The position numbers and the translations under genes were made by a program. Positions 9,030 to 17,470 of a DNA stretch of 64,000 nucleotides are shown piece after piece. The notes below the pieces were generated by a model, which was not told where the DNA came from, searched no databases, and saw nothing but the letters and a program-made list of their open reading frames with translations. The stretch's first letter is position 1. Each line of letters begins with the position of its first letter. Source of the stretch: OMSK01 sp902492995 (GTDB taxonomy: Bacteria; Bacillota_I; Bacilli_A; RF39; UBA660); contig CABUNR010000002.1 of the NCBI GenBank assembly GCA_902492995.1, positions 36,258-100,257 on the forward strand, given 5' to 3'.

Positions 9030-10319
9030 ATGAAAAAAGCTTTATTTATAGTAATATTAATTCTTTTTATCATGATAATACCATTTACACTATCAAAAAA
9101 CGAAATATCAAAAACAATTATTAAAACAGAAAAATTAACAACAAATAATAATCAAAAAATTTTAGAAAATTATGGATATATAAGTGGATATAGTTGTAAA
9201 AAAATAACAGTTATAAATGAAGATGGTACTTTAAATGGTAGATATAATTTAGAGGATTATGTTGTTGGTGTTGTATCCGGTGAAGCACACGTATTAGATG
9301 ATGAAGAAACATTTAAAGCTATGTCGGTTCTAGCAAGAACATATGCATTATATGTAACTAAAAATTGTAAATATTCAATTGTAAATAGTGAAGCAAACCA
9401 AGTAATGGATAATCCTAAAATTGTATCTAAAAAAATAAAAGATGCTGTATCTAAAACCGAAGGAGAAGTATTAACTTTAAATGGAAATTTAGTAAAATCT
9501 GAATATGATTCATTTTATATGGGAACTGGATTTTATTGTGATTATAAGTATTGTTATAGTACTTACTTAAAAGTAGGTGATAAAAATCCCAAAAAACAAA
9601 AAATTAAAGTTCCAGCAAGTTGGCGTAATGACTTATCTGGAGGTCATGGAAAAGGATTAAGTCAATATGGCTCAAAATATTTATCTATGCAAGGTTATGA
9701 TTACAAAAAAATATTAAAATATTTTTATGCAGATGGAGTTAAAATAAGTACCATAATTAAGCCAAATGTAGATGGACTTGAAATAGAAAATAATTTTATA
9801 ACAAGAAAAACAAGGCCACTTAGAAATAATAAATTTTATTATATAAATGACGTGGTAAACAAAATAACTAAAGAAGGAGATTCAACTTGGTATGCAACAT
9901 CTAGAGCTAATGAAATATTAAAATCAAAAAATATAGAAAAAAATTTTCCATATTTAAAAGACTCTGAAAATTATTGTAATGTAAGTAATTTTAATAAGTC
10001 ATATAATTATGAAGAACCACATATTGGATCTATTATAAGTTATGGTAAACATCTAGCAATTATAGAAAATGTTCATGATGATATGGTTGATATAACTGAA
10101 GCATATATAGGCCTAGGATATTATAAAATAGAATTTGCTAATGAATATTTAAATGAAACAGGTATGTATTATAATGCTAAAACAAATAGCAAGGATAGAA
10201 AATATAATTGTGAAAAAAATGGTAGTGGATGTTTTAAAAGAACAAATAATATAAAAATATCTGAATTAAAAAGTAGATGGGGATATGATTTTAAATGTTA
10301 CATATATCTAGTAAATTAA
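9030..10319 (+). CDS. SpoIID-domain protein with degenerate CHAP-like C-terminal domain
   Basis: Residues 1-25 are a signal peptide or anchor. Residues about 60-250 form a SpoIID/LytB domain (LEDYVVGVVSGEAHV, SVLARTYALYV, GGHGKGLSQYG); the Glu expected at the active site of SpoIID lytic transglycosylases is present as E85. The remaining 180 residues resemble a CHAP amidase/endopeptidase domain (GDSTWYATSRANEIL, then GSIISYGKHLAIIENV), but the nucleophile Cys of the usual GxCTWY motif is Ser (S285), so this domain is probably inactive or a binding domain. It overlaps the next lipoprotein gene. A role in peptidoglycan remodelling is inferred; it is not a standard SpoIID. Confidence 0.8.
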   Translation: MKKALFIVILILFIMIIPFTLSKNEISKTIIKTEKLTTNNNQKILENYGYISGYSCKKITVINEDGTLNGRYNLEDYVVGVVSGEAHVLDDEETFKAMSVLARTYALYVTKNCKYSIVNSEANQVMDNPKIVSKKIKDAVSKTEGEVLTLNGNLVKSEYDSFYMGTGFYCDYKYCYSTYLKVGDKNPKKQKIKVPASWRNDLSGGHGKGLSQYGSKYLSMQGYDYKKILKYFYADGVKISTIIKPNVDGLEIENNFITRKTRPLRNNKFYYINDVVNKITKEGDSTWYATSRANEILKSKNIEKNFPYLKDSENYCNVSNFNKSYNYEEPHIGSIISYGKHLAIIENVHDDMVDITEAYIGLGYYKIEFANEYLNETGMYYNAKTNSKDRKYNCEKNGSGCFKRTNNIKISELKSRWGYDFKCYIYLVN

Positions 10320-11038
10320 AAATAATAGTATTTTTATCATTTATTTTATTATTAAGTGGTTGTGAGGCTGAATACAATATTGATATAAATAATAATAACT
10401 TAAAAGAAACAATAAATATAAAAGAATTAAACATAGAAAAATTTAATGAAAAAAATTCATTATTATATAATCTTACTCCACAAGATTATTTAGATACAAA
10501 TTTAAAGTGGCCAACACCTGTATACAAAAATAGTGAATTAAATCCATATGAACCAATTAAACTTAATAATATAAAATACTATACGAAAACAAATATAAGT
10601 AATTATAAAGTTTTAGGACTCAGTTTAAGCTATAATCATAATCAAAATTATTATATAAATTCTGATATTTTAAACAAATGTTATGATGTAAGTTATAGCA
10701 AAACAAATGATAAAATACATTTTGAGACAATAAGTGAGTTCAAATGTTTTGATGAATATAAAGTTTTAGAAAATGTAACTGTTAATTTAAATACAAAATG
10801 TAATGTAGAAAATGAAAATTCAGATAATAAAACTATAAATAAATATACTTGGTATATAACAAAAGACAATTATAAAAGTAAAAAAATAAATTTTGATGTA
10901 GAATGTATACAAAAAACTGAAAAAAAAGAAGTAAATGAAAAAGATACACTAATTATGTTTATAATATTATATATTTTAGTAATATCTTTAATAATCTTAA
11001 TAGTAAAAATATTACATTATAAAAACAATAAAATATAA
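10295..11038 (+). CDS. Lipoprotein with C-terminal membrane anchor, paralogue of the one at 48381
   Basis: 247 residues. The signal ends in the lipobox LLSGC (Cys about residue 23), the middle part is Asn/Tyr/Lys-rich with conserved Cys, and a membrane segment lies near the C-terminus (about 216-237). It overlaps the SpoIID-domain gene by 25 bases. The lipobox followed by xxYxxxIN, a central Cys-aromatic-Asp...Phe-x-Cys pair (NKCYDV and EFKCFD) and the C-terminal anchor match the 222-residue lipoprotein at 48381-49049, which also follows a CHAP-domain gene. Function unknown. Confidence 0.75.
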   Translation: MLHISSKLKIIVFLSFILLLSGCEAEYNIDINNNNLKETINIKELNIEKFNEKNSLLYNLTPQDYLDTNLKWPTPVYKNSELNPYEPIKLNNIKYYTKTNISNYKVLGLSLSYNHNQNYYINSDILNKCYDVSYSKTNDKIHFETISEFKCFDEYKVLENVTVNLNTKCNVENENSDNKTINKYTWYITKDNYKSKKINFDVECIQKTEKKEVNEKDTLIMFIILYILVISLIILIVKILHYKNNKI

Positions 11039-11062
11039 AGCTTGAAAAAGCTTTTTTTTTTT
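11037..11062 (+). terminator. Rho-independent terminator
   Basis: AAGCTT-gaaa-AAGCTT followed by a run of about 9 Ts, overlapping the stop codon. The same hairpin sequence recurs behind nrtR at 18873. Confidence 0.88.
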
Positions 11063-11088
11063 AAAATAAAAAAATTTTAAAAAAAGTA

Positions 11089-11117
11089 TTGACAAAATAA
11101 AATGTTTTTAATAAAAT
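11089..11117 (+). promoter_or_regulatory. Promoter of the NAD salvage operon
   Basis: TTGACA (11089-11094), a 17-base spacer and TAAAAT (11112-11117) form a near-consensus housekeeping promoter. The last base of the -10 is the first base of a TGTTA-A-TAACA palindrome, so a bound repressor would cover the transcription start. The transcript leader also holds a 6-bp hairpin ACAAGT-gaaaa-ACTTGT (11125-11141). Confidence 0.8.
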
Positions 11118-11127
11118 GTTAATAACA
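11117..11127 (+). promoter_or_regulatory. Candidate NrtR operator 1 (TGTTA-A-TAACA)
   Basis: Perfect 5+1+5 palindrome placed over the expected +1 region of the NAD operon promoter. An identical-type site lies 40 bases downstream, about four helical turns away. Assignment to NrtR is an inference from the regulator gene at 18048; no site of this type was noticed elsewhere in the window apart from the other two copies. Confidence 0.55.
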
Positions 11128-11153
11128 AGTGAAAAACTTGTCAAATATTTATC

Positions 11154-11189
11154 TTATGTTATTAACAAAATATTAAAAAGAAAGAAGGA
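11154..11189 (+). repeat. Leader direct repeat, copy 1 (contains candidate operator 11157-11167)
   Basis: A 36-base stretch just upstream of the 118-residue gene is identical to 11564-11599 upstream of the nicotinamidase fusion gene. It carries the palindrome TGTTA-T-TAACA and the ribosome site AGAAGGA. It marks the boundary of a tandem gene duplication. Confidence 0.85.
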
Positions 11190-11195
11190 AATAAA

Positions 11196-11552
11196 ATGAT
11201 ATTAGAAATGACAAAGGAACAAACAATTAAATTAATTAAAGGTTATTATAAAATAAATGAAAAAATGGATGTTGATGTAAAATTTGATACATTCACAAGT
11301 TACTATGGAGATTTTAATAGACAAAGTTTAATTAATACAAACATTATTGTAGAAGCAAAAAAGGAAATATTAAATGAAGTATTTGAATTTAACTATAAAT
11401 TAGATATGGAAGATACAAAAAAAATCTTAAAAACATTATTGCTAGAACAAATAGATTTTGATGAAATGGATATTAGATACAATATAAATAGATCAGAGCA
11501 ATTTGAAGGTCTAACAGTAAATGTAAAATCAAAACAAAAAGTAAAAAATTAA
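11196..11552 (+). CDS. Small protein duplicating the N-terminal domain of the next gene (118 aa)
   Basis: 118 residues without membrane segment or signal. It aligns along its whole length with residues 1-115 of the following gene (MTKEQTIKLIKGYYK versus MTKDQIIKLIKTYYK; VDVKFDTFT versus VDVKFNTFT; DEMDIRYNIN versus DEMDINYNVN; EQFEGL in both). It is therefore the stand-alone copy of a domain that is fused to nicotinamidase next door. I do not recognise the domain; first place in a NAD operon suggests a role in NAD metabolism or its control, which is inference only. Confidence 0.75.
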   Translation: MILEMTKEQTIKLIKGYYKINEKMDVDVKFDTFTSYYGDFNRQSLINTNIIVEAKKEILNEVFEFNYKLDMEDTKKILKTLLLEQIDFDEMDIRYNINRSEQFEGLTVNVKSKQKVKN

Positions 11553-11563
11553 TTTATTATATT

Positions 11564-11599
11564 TTATGTTATTAACAAAATATTAAAAAGAAAGAAGGA
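11564..11599 (+). repeat. Leader direct repeat, copy 2 (contains candidate operator 11567-11577)
   Basis: Second copy of the 36-base leader, including TGTTA-T-TAACA and the ribosome binding site, between the two paralogous genes. It probably came along in the tandem duplication; whether the palindrome is still used here is unknown. Confidence 0.85.
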
Positions 11600-11606
11600 G
11601 ATAAAA

Positions 11607-12530
11607 ATGACATTACAGATGACAAAAGATCAAATAATTAAATTAATAAAAACGTATTATAAAAAATATCAAAACATGAATGTTGATGTAAAATTTAATA
11701 CATTTACAAATTGTTCTTTAGATTTTAATAAAGAAAGATCTATTAAAATAAATATTATCGTAGATGAAATAAAAGATACGTACAAATTTAGAAATGAATT
11801 AGATATAGAAGACATAAAAAATATTCTAAAAACATTATTACTAGAAGAAATGAATTTAGATGAAATGGATATTAACTATAATGTAAATGAGTTAGAACAA
11901 TTTGAAGGACTAAGAATAAACATAAAATCAAAACAAAATATAAAAAATTTAAAATATTATGAAGGAATTCTTATCGTAGTAGATATGATAAATGGATTTG
12001 TAAAGGAAGGTGCATTACATGATAAAAAAATTATAGATGTAGTTCCAAGACAAATCGAGTTAATAAAAGAAGCTAAACAAAGAAATGATTTAGTTGTATT
12101 TATTAGAGATGTTCATACAGAAAAATCGGTAGAACACAAAAGATTTAATGGAGCACTTCATTGCATTAAAGGAAGTGGTGAAGAAAATTTAATAGATGAA
12201 TTAAAACCATATCAAAAAGACTCGATTTCGTTTGAAAAAAATTCAACTTCATTTATGTTTGCAAAAGGATTTATTCAAATGTTAGAACAATTAAAAAATT
12301 TAAAAAGAGTTGATGTAATTGGATGTTGTACAGACATTTGTATTGCAAATGGAGTAATTCCAATGATGAATTATTTTGATGAAAATAATAGAGATATTAT
12401 AGTAAATGTTCATGAGGATGCGATAGAAACATATGATGCACCATTTCATGATAGAAATAAGTATAAAGAAGCAGCACTATTATTAATGAATCAACAAGGT
12501 GCAAAAATAAAATCAAAAAAAATAAGATAG
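11607..12530 (+). CDS. pncA: Nicotinamidase (isochorismatase family) with extra N-terminal domain
   Basis: Hydrolyses nicotinamide to nicotinate, the first step of NAD salvage. Residues about 118-300 are the cysteine-hydrolase domain with the expected Asp-Lys-Cys triad: D126 (VVDMINGF), K211 (FEKNSTSF) and C245 (CTDIC). Residues 1-115 are an extra domain not found in usual PncA of about 180-210 residues, and match the preceding 118-residue protein. The start follows GAAGGAG. Operon context with pncB, nadE and nadD favours nicotinamide over other isochorismatase-family substrates. Confidence 0.88.
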   Translation: MTLQMTKDQIIKLIKTYYKKYQNMNVDVKFNTFTNCSLDFNKERSIKINIIVDEIKDTYKFRNELDIEDIKNILKTLLLEEMNLDEMDINYNVNELEQFEGLRINIKSKQNIKNLKYYEGILIVVDMINGFVKEGALHDKKIIDVVPRQIELIKEAKQRNDLVVFIRDVHTEKSVEHKRFNGALHCIKGSGEENLIDELKPYQKDSISFEKNSTSFMFAKGFIQMLEQLKNLKRVDVIGCCTDICIANGVIPMMNYFDENNRDIIVNVHEDAIETYDAPFHDRNKYKEAALLLMNQQGAKIKSKKIR

Positions 12531-12540
12531 GAGAGATAAT

Positions 12541-14013
12541 ATGAAAATATATAATGGATATAAAAGATTAGCACGTAACTATACTTTAATGACGGATGAA
12601 TATGAGTATACAATGGCTAATGGATATTTAATTAACAATAAAGAAAAGAATGAAGCTGTATTTGATATCTTTTTTAGAAAAATACCAAATGGTGGTGGAT
12701 ATGCAATAATGGCTGGTATTGATAAAGTAATAGAGTATATTAAGAAACTAAAATTTGAAGGAAAGGATTTAGATTATTTTAGAAGAAAAAACTATCCTAA
12801 AGAATTTATAGAATACTTAAGAAATTTTAAATTTACAGGAGATATATATGCAATTGTAGATGGAACACCAGTATTCCCAAATGAACCTATTCTAACAGTA
12901 AAAGCACCACTTATTGAAGCTCAAATAGTAGAAACAGCACTTTTATCAATTATTAATGGAGCAATGGAACATGCAACAGGTGCAAGAAGAATTGTAGAAG
13001 CAACACCTAAAAATGTTGGAATTATGGAATTTGGAGCAAGAAGAGCTGATGGATTAGAAGCAGCAATAGATGCGTCAATTTATGGAATTATGGCTGGATG
13101 TGTTGGAACAAGTAATGTAATTGCAGCAGATATGTTAAATATGAAAGCAATGGGAACACAAGCCCATAGTTGGATTGAATCATATCCAACAGAATATGAT
13201 GCCTTCTTAAGCTATGCTAAAGTATACCCTGATAATTGTATTTTATTAGTTGATACTATTGATACATTAAAAAGTGGAATACCAAATGCAATAAAAGTAT
13301 TTAATTATATGAAAGAAAGCAATATGAATATTGATAATATAGGAATACGTATAGATTCAGGAGATTTAGCTTATCTTTCAAAAGAAGCAAGAAAAATGTT
13401 AGATGAGGCAGGATTTAAAAATGCCAAAATATGTTTAAGCAATGGCTTAACAGCAGAAACAATTGAATCATTAGTAAATCAAGGTGCAAAATTTGACAGT
13501 TTAGGAGTAGGAGATAACATTTCAAAACCAGAAGGAAGAATGGGGTGTGTTTATAAAGAAGTAGCACTAAAAGAAAACAATGAGTTTATTCCAAAAATTA
13601 AATTAAGTAATGATACTATTAAAATAGTAAATCCTGACTATAAAAAATTATATAGAGCTTATGATAAAAAAACAGGATATGCTATAGCAGATATTATGAC
13701 AAGAAAAAATGAAAAAATAGAACCTAAAGATTTAATAATTGTAAGTACGACAGATTATTTAAAAAGAAGTACAATTAATAATTTTGAATTAGTAGAACTT
13801 CAAAAACCAATATTTAAAAATGGTAAATTAGTTTATAATGATCCAGATATAAAAGAAAAACAAAAATATTGTGATGAACAAATGAGTACAATTTATCCAG
13901 AGATTAAAAGAACTAAAATGCCACATGAGTATTATGTTGATGGAACAGAAGATTATATTAATTTTAAAAATAATATGATTATAGAAGCAAAGAAGAAAGT
14001 GAAAACAAAATAA
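12541..14013 (+). CDS. pncB: Nicotinate phosphoribosyltransferase
   Basis: Joins nicotinate and PRPP to nicotinate mononucleotide with ATP hydrolysis. 490 residues, a normal length for the Gram-positive type. Recognisable regions are the N-terminal LMTDEYEYTMANGY, EFGARRADGLEAA, GTQAHSWIES (with the His usually phosphorylated) and GIRIDSGDLAYLS. It follows pncA by 10 bases with GGAGA as ribosome site, and its stop codon overlaps the next start (TAATG). Confidence 0.95.
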   Translation: MKIYNGYKRLARNYTLMTDEYEYTMANGYLINNKEKNEAVFDIFFRKIPNGGGYAIMAGIDKVIEYIKKLKFEGKDLDYFRRKNYPKEFIEYLRNFKFTGDIYAIVDGTPVFPNEPILTVKAPLIEAQIVETALLSIINGAMEHATGARRIVEATPKNVGIMEFGARRADGLEAAIDASIYGIMAGCVGTSNVIAADMLNMKAMGTQAHSWIESYPTEYDAFLSYAKVYPDNCILLVDTIDTLKSGIPNAIKVFNYMKESNMNIDNIGIRIDSGDLAYLSKEARKMLDEAGFKNAKICLSNGLTAETIESLVNQGAKFDSLGVGDNISKPEGRMGCVYKEVALKENNEFIPKIKLSNDTIKIVNPDYKKLYRAYDKKTGYAIADIMTRKNEKIEPKDLIIVSTTDYLKRSTINNFELVELQKPIFKNGKLVYNDPDIKEKQKYCDEQMSTIYPEIKRTKMPHEYYVDGTEDYINFKNNMIIEAKKKVKTK

Positions 14014-14609
14014 TGTATAAAATAAAAGAAATAGAAAAATACTATGATGAATTAAAAACAATTGATATGAAAAAAACTTCATCAATTAAAAGCAGTTTTT
14101 TATCAATAGAAAACTACAATTGTAAATTAAATAATGGTCATATTATAAAAAGAGAAAAAATATTAAAAAATAATAAACCAGGTAGTGCAGCAATTATTTT
14201 ACCAATAACAGAAGATGGTAAGATAATACTTGCAATAGAACCAAGAGTATTTACCAAAAAAACAGTAGATATAGGATTGCCAGCTGGATATATAGAAAAC
14301 AAAGAATATCCATATATGGCAGCAATAAGAGAATTAGAAGAAGAAACAGGTTATACATCAGATCAACTAGAACTTTTAGGATCATATTATCAAGATCAAG
14401 GATGTTCAGAAGCTATTAATTATTATTATATAGCTTATAACTGTAAGAGAGTAAACCAACAAAATTTAGATGAAGGAGAATTTATAAAATATATATTAGT
14501 AACATTAGAAGAATTAGAAGAATTAGTAGAAAAAAATTATATAAAAGGATTAAATTCAGCATTTATAATAGAAAAAGGTAAAAAACAATTAAAAAAAATA
14601 AGGAGGTAA
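14013..14609 (+). CDS. Nudix hydrolase, ADP-ribose pyrophosphatase type
   Basis: 198 residues with a complete Nudix box (GYIENKEYPYMAAIRELEEETGY, starting near residue 90), the metal-binding motif for cleaving nucleoside diphosphates linked to X. The N-terminal strand region and the length fit the NudF/ADP-ribose pyrophosphatase group. In this operon it most likely removes ADP-ribose or recycles a dinucleotide of NAD turnover; the exact substrate is inferred. Its start overlaps the pncB stop by one base, so it is translationally coupled. Confidence 0.85.
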   Translation: MYKIKEIEKYYDELKTIDMKKTSSIKSSFLSIENYNCKLNNGHIIKREKILKNNKPGSAAIILPITEDGKIILAIEPRVFTKKTVDIGLPAGYIENKEYPYMAAIRELEEETGYTSDQLELLGSYYQDQGCSEAINYYYIAYNCKRVNQQNLDEGEFIKYILVTLEELEELVEKNYIKGLNSAFIIEKGKKQLKKIRR

Positions 14610-14613
14610 TAAT

Positions 14614-15372
14614 ATGTTTGATGCAAATAAACAAGCAAAGGAAATAATAAAATATATAAGAAATTATTATAAAAAAAATAATTTAAAAGGAGCCGTAATA
14701 GGTATAAGTGGAGGAAAAGATTCAGCTGTTGTAGCAGGGCTTTTTACAAAAGCATTAAAAAGTGAAAATGTTGTAGGATTGTGGCTTCCATGTAATTCTA
14801 GTGAAGAGGATAAAAATAATGCTAAACAATTAGCTAATCACTTCAATTTTGAATTAAAAGAATTTGATTTAACAAATATATATAATAATTATGAAAAACA
14901 ATTTAAAAAAATAAATAACTCAAGTGATGAAGAATTAATAGATGCCAATATAAATATAAAACCAAGACTTAGAATGGCAACCTTATATTATCATGCAGCC
15001 TATTTAAGCAAAAAAAATAAAGGAGTTTACATTGTCCCTGGAACTAGTAATAAATGTGAAATATATGTTGGCTATTTCACTAAAGGTGGAGATAATGTAT
15101 GTGATATTCAAGTATTATCAGATCTTACAGTAGATCAAGTAATAAAAGTAGGCGAAGTAATTAAAATACCTAAAAATATATTATATAAAGCACCAGATGA
15201 TGGAATTAGTGGAAAAACAGATGAAGAAAAACTTGGAGTTAAAAATAAAGAAATAGCCGATGTTATAGAAAATGAAGGAAAAAATGTAACAAAAGAGGTA
15301 AAAGAAAAAATAGAAAAATTACATAAAAATAATATGCATAAATTTAATATACCAACTTATAAAAGAAAGTAG
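14614..15372 (+). CDS. nadE: NH3-dependent NAD synthetase
   Basis: Amidates nicotinate adenine dinucleotide to NAD. 252 residues, carrying the pyrophosphatase P-loop SGGKDS (about residues 34-39) and the conserved PGTSNKCEIYVGYFTKGGD and KAPDDGISGKTDEEKLG regions. There is no N-terminal nitrilase-type glutaminase domain, so it belongs to the short ammonia-using form. A strong AGGAGG site precedes the ATG. Confidence 0.95.
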   Translation: MFDANKQAKEIIKYIRNYYKKNNLKGAVIGISGGKDSAVVAGLFTKALKSENVVGLWLPCNSSEEDKNNAKQLANHFNFELKEFDLTNIYNNYEKQFKKINNSSDEELIDANINIKPRLRMATLYYHAAYLSKKNKGVYIVPGTSNKCEIYVGYFTKGGDNVCDIQVLSDLTVDQVIKVGEVIKIPKNILYKAPDDGISGKTDEEKLGVKNKEIADVIENEGKNVTKEVKEKIEKLHKNNMHKFNIPTYKRK

Positions 15373-15379
15373 GGATAAA

Positions 15380-16450
15380 ATGGAAGATTTAAAATTAATA
15401 GTACTTGATAATATAGAAGAATTTGGTAAAAAAACAGATGAATATTTAAAAAAAATAAATAAAACAAATAAATCATATATTATACCTATTACAAGAGATA
15501 GATTTAGTAATGGTGAAGGAAAAATAAAAATAAATGGAACAGTTAGAGATAAAGATATATATATATTAAGTGATGTTGGTAATTATAATGCAACATATAA
15601 TATGCACGGATTAACACATCATATGGCACCAGATGAACATTTCCAAGATATAAAAAGAGTAATATCTGCCTTATCAGGTTATGCATCTAAAATAACACTT
15701 GTAATGCCACTTTTATATGAGTCAAGACAACATAAAAGAAAAGGAAGAGAATCATTAGATTGTGCTATTGCATTACAAGAATTAGAAAGACTTGGAGTAA
15801 ATCATATTGTTACATTTGATGCACATGATCCAAATGTATCAAATGCTATACCGAATCTTCCATTTGAAAACTTTTATGTAGCCCATGATATATTAAATAG
15901 ATTAGTAGAAAAAGAAAATATAGATAATATTTTAGTTGTAAGCCCAGATATGGGAGCTATGGAAAGAGCAAGATATTATGCTGAAATATTAGATAGTGAT
16001 GTTGGTGTATTTTATAAAAGAAGAGATTTAAGCAAAGTTGTAAATGGAAAAAATCCAATTGTTGAACATGTATATTTAGGTGCAAATGTTAAAGAAAAAG
16101 ATATAATCGTTGTAGATGACATGATAGCTAGTGGTACATCTATGATAGAAGTATCAAAATATTTAAAAGAAAATGGTGCAAATAAAGTATATTTAGTATC
16201 GACATTTGCCCTATTAACAGAAGGTCCAGATAGATTTATAAAAGCATATAAAGAAGGATTATTTGATAAGTTATACTCAACAAATTTATCATATGTTTCA
16301 GAAACAATAAAAAAAGAACCATGGTATGAAGATACAGATTGTTCTAAAAGACTAGCTAATATAATAAATAAATTACATAATAAAGAATCTTTAAAAACAA
16401 TATTTGATGATACAAAAGAAGTATTAAAAAAAATAGAAAGAAAAAAGTAA
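15380..16450 (+). CDS. prs: Ribose-phosphate pyrophosphokinase
   Basis: Makes PRPP, the co-substrate of PncB, from ribose 5-phosphate and ATP. 356 residues with the PRPP-binding loop VVDDMIASGTS (about residue 245), the DAHDP region and a paired phosphoribosyltransferase fold. It is somewhat longer and more divergent than the housekeeping enzyme of about 315 residues. Its place between nadE and nadD suggests a dedicated PRPP supply for NAD salvage, although a general role cannot be excluded. Confidence 0.9.
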   Translation: MEDLKLIVLDNIEEFGKKTDEYLKKINKTNKSYIIPITRDRFSNGEGKIKINGTVRDKDIYILSDVGNYNATYNMHGLTHHMAPDEHFQDIKRVISALSGYASKITLVMPLLYESRQHKRKGRESLDCAIALQELERLGVNHIVTFDAHDPNVSNAIPNLPFENFYVAHDILNRLVEKENIDNILVVSPDMGAMERARYYAEILDSDVGVFYKRRDLSKVVNGKNPIVEHVYLGANVKEKDIIVVDDMIASGTSMIEVSKYLKENGANKVYLVSTFALLTEGPDRFIKAYKEGLFDKLYSTNLSYVSETIKKEPWYEDTDCSKRLANIINKLHNKESLKTIFDDTKEVLKKIERKK

Positions 16451-16451
16451 T

Positions 16452-17039
16452 ATGAAAATAGGTATATTTGGAGGCTCATTTAATCCACCACATAAAATGC
16501 ATAAAAATATAGCGCTTAATCTCATAAAGAATAAATATTTAGATAAAGTTATATATGTTCCAACTGGCAATAAATATAATAAAAAAGATTTAATAGATGC
16601 TATGGATAGATATAATATGCTTAAAATAATGATAGAAGGATATAAAAATTTAGAATTATCTAATTATGAAATTAAAAATACTTTAACATACACTTATCAA
16701 ACATTAAATTATTTTAAAAGAATATACAAAAATGATGAAATATATTTTATATGTGGTTTAGATAATTTAAAAGAAATAACAACATGGAAAAATTATGAAT
16801 ATATTTTAAATAATTTTAAAATATTAGTTATTAAAAGAAATGATATTGATATAAATAATATATTAAATAAAATTAATAGTAAAGATATAATAGTTACTAA
16901 CATAAAATTAAATAATATATCATCAACTAATATTAGAAAAAATCTACAAAATAAAAAAGCAAGAGAAATATATAATGATATAGAAAAGAATGTATTAAAA
17001 TACATAGAAAAAAACAATTTATATGAAATAAAAAAGTGA
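16452..17039 (+). CDS. nadD: Nicotinate-nucleotide adenylyltransferase
   Basis: Converts nicotinate mononucleotide and ATP to nicotinate adenine dinucleotide, the substrate of NadE. 195 residues, with the nucleotidyltransferase motif GSFNPPHKMH near residue 10 and the C-terminal ISSTNIR motif near residue 157. It starts one base after the prs stop codon and ends in a terminator, so it closes the operon. In many Bacillota nadD sits with yqeK; here it is with the salvage genes instead. Confidence 0.94.
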   Translation: MKIGIFGGSFNPPHKMHKNIALNLIKNKYLDKVIYVPTGNKYNKKDLIDAMDRYNMLKIMIEGYKNLELSNYEIKNTLTYTYQTLNYFKRIYKNDEIYFICGLDNLKEITTWKNYEYILNNFKILVIKRNDIDINNILNKINSKDIIVTNIKLNNISSTNIRKNLQNKKAREIYNDIEKNVLKYIEKNNLYEIKK

Positions 17040-17056
17040 TAAATAATCACTTTTTT
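17031..17056. terminator. Bidirectional terminator
   Basis: A 10-bp stem (AAAAAGTGAT / ATCACTTTTT, loop aaata) has T runs on both strands. It ends the NAD operon on the plus strand and also serves the broken gene on the minus strand. Confidence 0.85.
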
Positions 17057-17063
17057 ACAGTTT

Positions 17064-17376
17064 TTAAGCATCTTTATAATGATCATAATATCTATAAAAA
17101 CTATGAACAGAATCATCTTTTTCTTTACTACCATCATAAAAAACATATGAACTAATTAAATTACCACCATTATTTGTAATATAATCTTTAATTTTATTTC
17201 TTGTTCCTCCTAAATAATAACTATCATTAATAAAAATTAAATTTTTATTATTTATATCATAAAGTTCGTTAAATGGTTCTATTTCTTAATCTTTCATCAA
17301 TAGCATCAAAAAATTTTTCTCCACCTTCATGTTGAATTAGACATTCATTTATTAAACTCTCCATCTTTGTAACCAT
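17064..17376 (-). pseudogene. Frameshifted small gene of unknown function
   Basis: Read on the minus strand, a start ATG (17376-17374) stands behind a good AAAGGGGGA site. It opens a frame of 35 codons (MVTKMESLINECLIQHEGGE...) that stops at 17269. A second frame, shifted near 17285, continues without stop (from EPFNELYD to HYKDA) to a TAA at 17064 in front of the shared terminator. Joining the frames gives one protein of about 104 residues. The shift lies in an A-rich run, so either the gene is decayed or there is a sequencing error. The family is not recognised. Confidence 0.6.
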
Positions 17377-17470
17377 AAAATCCCCCTTTAATCAGTAGTG
17401 AGTCTTCTATAATAAATGTTTGATTTTGTCAAATTTTATGTTATAATCAATTTGTGAAAAAGAGGTAATT

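Noticed and set aside
11112..11195. Riboswitch for NAD or nicotinamide in the operon leader
   Set aside because: Only one short hairpin (11125-11141) and palindromic sites are present; there is no multi-helix structure or terminator/antiterminator pair. A protein-operator model fits better.
16012..16479. 155-codon open frame opposite prs
   Set aside because: It lies entirely against a well-conserved enzyme gene; AT-rich codon bias on the plus strand keeps it open by chance.
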